Origin: Trichomonas vaginalis G3
Taxonomy: Eukaryota > Parabasalia > Trichomonadida > Trichomonadidae
DNA: 64,000 bases
Direction: 5' to 3'
Assembly (NCBI RefSeq): GCF_026262505.1
Contig: NW_026529251.1
Span: forward strand, 1-64,000
In this document: positions 60,157 through 64,000 of the stretch, piece after piece
How positions within the stretch are numbered: position 1 is the stretch's first letter
How the letters are laid out: each line of letters opens with the position of its first letter
The notes under the pieces: model-generated
What the model was told of the DNA's origin: nothing
Databases searched by the model: none
What the model saw: the letters and a program-made list of their open reading frames with translations, nothing else
Position numbers and translations under genes: made by a program

Positions 60157-63100
60157 TCATGTCCTTTTTGCCTTTGGGCTCTGGTCGCCCATCTCAGGTA
60201 ACCTATATCCTAGAAAGAGTTTGTCATAGTTTGTATTTGAGTCTTCGCGTATTGTTTGCATGACTCTTTCCTGAGTTTCCGGTTCAAGCTCTTCAAACAG
60301 TGCCTGTCCATATGGAATATGCTCGTTTCCAAATATATGTTTTTGTAGCCATTCTGGTTTTCTTTCCATGTTACCAACTATATCTTTTGTGAATGGGAAA
60401 GCTTTTACCCAATCTTTCAGTCTTGCGTCGTTTATTTCTGTAGTTGGTTTTATTTTGTCAAGGAACATGTTTTTCAATACTAACATTTCATTTGGTACTG
60501 TCCATTTGAGTTTTCTTAAATATTCATCCCTTCTCAGTTCATCGTATGCAAAGTAAGTTTTTATGACATTTTGCAAACTTTCGTTTGCAAGGTCATGTAC
60601 AATAGGTTCTCTTCCTTCTCTCTCCCTAACTTTCTTTCTAAACTCTTCACCAAATATACCATCTTTATGGTTCTGTGTAGTTCTTTGAGATAAATGTTCT
60701 AGAACGTCAGGTGTTATATTTCCATCAGCCATGTTCATTTCATACTGGTCCAAAATATCTGCATGTTTCATATCTTTCAATGGCATTAAAGCCGCGCTTA
60801 AAATACCAGCTATATCTGGTTCACCATTGACTTCCATTGCGTCTACAACTTCTTGGAATTGAGGTTGTAAGTTTATGAACCACCTATCCGGGTTAGCTTT
60901 ATGACCCCATCTCATTGTAGTTCCATCGTCTGCAGAAACAAAAGTAGGTTTGTTTCCATCTTGGCTAGGTTCTGAATGAACTTTAAACAATGTTTCATTT
61001 CTATATGTTTTCTTGAAATTTAACCTTTTATCTTCACCGAGTTCATCCGAAGATTGAACGTTAAATGCTCGTAAGTAAAAAGGGTTGTTGTATTTGTGTA
61101 CATTTTCTTTCAGTACTTCCATTCTATGCTGAATATTTTCATCTGGTGTTGGAGTCTTTTGTATGTCGGCAAACATTTTTCGATATTCTTCTACTATGTC
61201 AGCCGAATTTTTTTTAGACTCTTGGAAATATTCCATATTCTCCGCATACTCTTGTTGAGGGTCAAGATTTTTCGGCTGTTCCAAATCTTCATCTAGTTCT
61301 GTGAAGTTAGTTTCCAAAGGAAGGACTTGTTCGTTTCCTTCAGGCTCTTCTAGCTGTTGTTGCTGAACTATTTCTTCCATGTCTGGTTGTATCTGAACTT
61401 CTTCCTGTGGAGTTTCTTGTACCTCATCTGCTGGCATTTCATATATTCCGAGACCGTTTTCAACAAGTTCCCTTTCTAAGTCATCCGGACTCAAAAACCT
61501 TTCTTCTTTCGTTCCGTCTCTATTTTTTACGCGTTTCATGACGGGAGTTGAATTGTCATTTAGCTCTGACATCAAATATCTCGGAGTAAATTCATCCATG
61601 TCATTTGGATGATATGCTATTAAATCATATCCCTTAGCGAGCTTGTATTTTCCAGGTTTGAAATTATATCCGATTTTATGCTGAACCATAAAGCTAAATA
61701 GGTTCGGGTCAGTATTTCCATCCTTGAACTTTCTAATAGCTTCTTTATATCTGTCACTAAAGTCAATACTATCTGGGTAACCATAGTCTTCCTTAAGCCT
61801 TTTTAAGAATTCTTGGTTTCCTTGTTCTCTACTTCTTTTATGTCCTTGCTCTGTTTGTGGTTGTTGTTGTTGTGCAGGGTTTTGAACTGTTGGTTGTGGT
61901 TGTTGTTGTGCAGGGTTTTGAACTGTTGGTTGTGGTTGTTGTTGTGCAGGGTTTTGAACTGTTGGTTGTTGTTGTTGTTGTTGTGCAGGGTTTTGAACTG
62001 TTGGTTGTTGTGTTGGTTGTTGTGTTGGTTGTTGTGTTGGTTTTGGTGCATGCCTATGTCTGTGTCCATGTGACGATGTAAATGTTTTAGGTAGTCCTGG
62101 TGCAGGTGCTTCTCTTGGAGGGTTTGGTGGTATATAAATTCCAACAGCTGGTATATAAGTTCCACCAGCTGGCACATATGTTCCATCTGCAGCGTAATGT
62201 CCTACCTGACTTTTCGTTCTTAAGAAAGCATTTACTAGGTCTGTTTTGGTCTGTTGTAACTCTTTTTCTTGACTTTCCACAACAGTTGCTCTAACGGCGT
62301 CATAGGCACTTTGAACTACCTGTCTCGTTGCTGCATCTGTTATTTTCGTCATATTTTGTGCTACTTCTTTTAACTCTTTGTCGAAACCTTCAGACTTCAG
62401 TTTCTTTCCAGATGAGAAGTCGTTCACTTGTTTCACCTTACTATGAAGAGCTTCGAAGGCGTTCTTAAAGTCAGCATTTGTTAAAGCTTCATTTGAACTG
62501 TCTTCATCCGCTTGTATTTTTGTCCTTATTGACCCTATGAGTTGGGCTGCTTTAGCGTTGGCTTGGGCATCTAACCAGTCATTGTTAGCTTTTATATATT
62601 CTGCGCTTTTCATTGCCTTTTGCATGGCTGCGTCGTTATTTTTACTTTCTTGTGCTAAGTTTTCATACTGTACGGTTTGGTTTTGCAAATGTAAAAGTTT
62701 TTCTGCCTTTACATTTGCTTCAACTTCTTTTTTATACTCATCGCTATCCATATATGTCTTCAGGGCTTTTTGTTTTATCTCTTCATCTTTCAGTATTTTA
62801 TATTGAGTAGTATGGTTTTTCAAATTTATGACATCTTGTTCCATTTTTGCTACTTCTGCTGCTTTTTCTGACACTTTTTTCGCATATTCCTCTGTACTTA
62901 GTTCTTTCAGTTGTTCTTCTTTCTTCTTTTTCTCTACGTTTAACTCATTGAGTTTCTTTGTGTGTCTGTCATATTCTAGTTTCTTTTCGTTTTCACCTAT
63001 TTGCTTCTGTATGTCTATGTTTGACTTTTTGACATCTGCTATTTGATTTTTGAGTGAACTCAAATTCATTTGACTTTGAGGGTTATATGCTGTTCCGTCT

Positions 63101-63327
63101 GCAGCTCCACCATAGCCTGCCATTTTCGCTAAAAGTGCCGCTCTTAAACCTCCACTCTGTGCACCAAAAACTCGGTTTAAAAGCATAGGATTGCTTGACA
63201 TTTGTTGCAACATAGTGGGGTCATTCATCATTTGTTGTTGCAACTGTTGTTGTGGTGTCAGTTTTACTATTGGATGTTTCAATGCTCTCTTCCTCTTACG
63301 TATATTCTTACGTAGCTTACGTGGCAT
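60157..63327 (-). CDS. Large coiled-coil structural-type protein (1056 aa)
   Basis: A very basic N-terminus (MPRKLRKNIRKRKRALKH) is followed by a Gln/Met-rich part, a long coiled-coil at about residues 90-275, a stretch with Tyr/Ile/Pro repeats (GGTYIPAVGIYIPPNP), a His-rich patch (SHGHRHRHAP), PTQQPTVQNPAQ repeats at about 429-489, then a long acidic and mixed C-terminal half without signature. I do not recognise a family. The size and layout suggest a tape-measure, core or DNA-condensing virion protein. It is the longest whole-looking frame, in a copy otherwise damaged. The start follows CTTTTTAACTTCACTTAAA. Confidence 0.65.
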   Translation of the reverse strand: MPRKLRKNIRKRKRALKHPIVKLTPQQQLQQQMMNDPTMLQQMSSNPMLLNRVFGAQSGGLRAALLAKMAGYGGAADGTAYNPQSQMNLSSLKNQIADVKKSNIDIQKQIGENEKKLEYDRHTKKLNELNVEKKKKEEQLKELSTEEYAKKVSEKAAEVAKMEQDVINLKNHTTQYKILKDEEIKQKALKTYMDSDEYKKEVEANVKAEKLLHLQNQTVQYENLAQESKNNDAAMQKAMKSAEYIKANNDWLDAQANAKAAQLIGSIRTKIQADEDSSNEALTNADFKNAFEALHSKVKQVNDFSSGKKLKSEGFDKELKEVAQNMTKITDAATRQVVQSAYDAVRATVVESQEKELQQTKTDLVNAFLRTKSQVGHYAADGTYVPAGGTYIPAVGIYIPPNPPREAPAPGLPKTFTSSHGHRHRHAPKPTQQPTQQPTQQPTVQNPAQQQQQQPTVQNPAQQQPQPTVQNPAQQQPQPTVQNPAQQQQPQTEQGHKRSREQGNQEFLKRLKEDYGYPDSIDFSDRYKEAIRKFKDGNTDPNLFSFMVQHKIGYNFKPGKYKLAKGYDLIAYHPNDMDEFTPRYLMSELNDNSTPVMKRVKNRDGTKEERFLSPDDLERELVENGLGIYEMPADEVQETPQEEVQIQPDMEEIVQQQQLEEPEGNEQVLPLETNFTELDEDLEQPKNLDPQQEYAENMEYFQESKKNSADIVEEYRKMFADIQKTPTPDENIQHRMEVLKENVHKYNNPFYLRAFNVQSSDELGEDKRLNFKKTYRNETLFKVHSEPSQDGNKPTFVSADDGTTMRWGHKANPDRWFINLQPQFQEVVDAMEVNGEPDIAGILSAALMPLKDMKHADILDQYEMNMADGNITPDVLEHLSQRTTQNHKDGIFGEEFRKKVREREGREPIVHDLANESLQNVIKTYFAYDELRRDEYLRKLKWTVPNEMLVLKNMFLDKIKPTTEINDARLKDWVKAFPFTKDIVGNMERKPEWLQKHIFGNEHIPYGQALFEELEPETQERVMQTIREDSNTNYDKLFLGYRLPEMGDQSPKAKRT
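61857..62040 (-). repeat. In-frame PTVQNPAQQQ repeats
   Basis: About five units of GTTTTGAACTGTTGGTTGT and Gln codon runs (TTG TTG on the plus strand) encode PTVQNPAQQQ, then PTQQ turns. Unit lengths differ by whole codons, which points to slippage under frame selection. Confidence 0.8.
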
Positions 63328-63684
63328 TTTAAGTGAAGTTAAAAAGCGGTTTTTGACAGATGTTTATATGACACTTTCTCCGGTTTATAGGACCTCTCTC
63401 ATATTCTATCTTGTTAAGACTTCCTGGACTGTTGTCAAAATGTCATGTTGTCTCATTTTTTCAGAGAAGTTGGTTTAACCGAGGGACCGAGGGACCGAGG
63501 GACCTGGTGACGTAGCGACGATAGACCCTTACTTGTCCGGACATAGTTCTACTATTTTGAGTCCTCTACCGAAAAGTCAACAGCAACGACTTTCAAAAAT
63601 TTTTAGGGCTAGAAGGCACGAAGTGCCTGGGAAGCCCGCTTCACCCAAAAAAACCTCATTTTATATAAACTGCATGTTATACTA
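63328..63684. other. Right-end noncoding region of A2 with methyltransferase relic and iteron module
   Basis: No gene is seen. At 63368-63413 there is a 45-bp stretch nearly equal to the last part of the methyltransferase gene (ACACTTTCTCCGGTTTATAG). At 63430-63470 the TGTCAAAATGTCATGTTGTC module and TTTTTTCAGAGAAGTT appear, as in the family B arrays. At 63480-63505 a 9-bp unit GAGGGACCG is repeated. At 63604-63640 a second copy of the TIR palindrome GGCACGAAGTGCC stands. Confidence 0.7.
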
Positions 63685-63753
63685 AACATCTTCAGGGGGC
63701 TAGAGGGGCGCAGCCCTGGAAGCCCCAATACCTTTTTTTTTTTTTTTTTTTTT
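63685..63753. repeat. Right terminal inverted repeat of A2
   Basis: CATCTTCAGGGGGCTAGAGG, then GGAAGCCCCAATACCT and a run of 21 T (shared in part with the duplication). It pairs with 39876-39935, except that the palindromic core differs (GCGCAGCCCTGG in place of GCACGAAGTGCCTGG). Confidence 0.85.
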
Positions 63754-63759
63754 TATTCA

Positions 63760-63919
63760 TAAAGATTTTCCAAAAATATGATACCGCAAAATTAAAAAGT
63801 GACGTCTTGAGTGGAGTCAAAGGTCGAAATTGCTAGCTAAATGTTTTTTTAGCGAAATTGCGTATTGTACTTTTTTTCGCAAAACGAAACCCTTAACCTA
63901 TATTATATTCTTTTCAAAG
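63760..63919. other. Host-like AT-rich spacer between A2 and A3
   Basis: It contains GCAAAACGAAACCCTTA near 63878, a word also present inverted near 38960. No gene is seen. Confidence 0.5.
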
Positions 63920-64000
63920 AAAAAAAAAAAAAAAAAAAAAAAAGGTAGTGGGGCTTCCAGGCACTTCGTGCCCTCTAGCCCCGAAGATGTTTAGAATATG
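63920..64000 (+). mobile_element. Polinton/Maverick family A, copy A3 (first bases)
   Basis: A run of 24 A is followed by AGGTAGTGGGGCTTCC, the GGCACTTCGTGCC palindrome and CTCTAGCCCCGAAGATG. This is the left end of a third family A element, closer to A1 (AGGTAGTG) than to A2 (AGGTATTG). The rest lies outside the window. Confidence 0.82.

Larger units (their letters stand above)
39876..63753 (+). mobile_element. Polinton/Maverick family A, copy A2 (both ends present)
   Basis: This element of about 23.9 kb has inverted ends made of an A/T run, AGGTATTGGGGCTTCC and a GGCACTTCGTGCC palindrome, and a 6-bp duplication. It carries methyltransferase, fibre, integrase, polymerase, HNH protein, packaging ATPase, helicase, SCCG protein, capsid and a 1056-residue protein. 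It is broken, with about twenty breaks, unevenly spread: the left half and the helicase-capsid stretch are damaged, whereas the small-gene block at 49-55 kb and the large protein look whole. Confidence 0.9.

Noticed and set aside
61803-62186. His/Asn/Gln-rich frame in the repeat part of the large protein
   Set aside because: It is a shifted reading of the in-frame PTVQNPAQ repeats; the long frame of 1056 residues is the better explanation.

Overview
The window is a stack of virus-like DNA elements of the Polinton/Maverick class with almost no host sequence. They carry a family-B DNA polymerase, a retroviral-type integrase, an HerA/FtsK-type packaging ATPase, a superfamily 3 helicase, a jelly-roll-type major capsid protein and a phage-like fibre. 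Nearly all intergenic DNA is AT-rich, no introns, tRNA or rRNA genes were seen, and the elements are nested. This fits a trichomonad genome, most likely Trichomonas vaginalis, where Mavericks fill a large share of the chromosomes. The organism is an inference from element type and layout, not from a host marker gene.

Layout. (1) About 60-9455: end of a family A element (A1), minus orientation; its other end lies outside the window. (2) 9456-9839: host-like AT-rich DNA. (3) 9846-38465: a family B element (B1) with 6-bp target duplications (ACTTAT), interrupted twice. A nearly complete family B element (B2, 10165-31271, 7-bp flanking repeat ATTTATG) sits in the left terminal inverted repeat of B1. 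A 954-bp Mutator-like DNA transposon (36450-37403, 10-bp duplication) sits farther right. (4) 38472-39869: host-like DNA. (5) 39876-63753: family A element A2, end to end, with duplication TATTCA and terminal A/T runs. (6) 63760-63919: host-like DNA. (7) from 63920: first bases of a third family A element (A3).

Family A and family B share a core (polymerase, integrase, helicase, packaging ATPase, capsid, a Cys-Cys structural protein, two small conserved proteins, amphipathic N-terminal peptides, a fibre) but differ in sequence and accessory genes. Family A adds a D12-type adenine methyltransferase, an HNH protein, a 1056-residue coiled-coil protein and a set of small proteins. Family B has a primase domain fused to its helicase, and this gene sits between two inverted arrays of iteron-like repeats. 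The fibre tip is nearly identical in DNA between the two families, although their other genes are strongly diverged.

All copies are treated as fossils. By eye B2 has only about half a dozen breaks, A1 about ten in the visible part, A2 around twenty, and B1 is a short derivative without the central genes. Intact flanking duplications and near-identical copies suggest recent insertion. Most genes in both families start just after a short TTTTTAY box, which looks like a common promoter signal.
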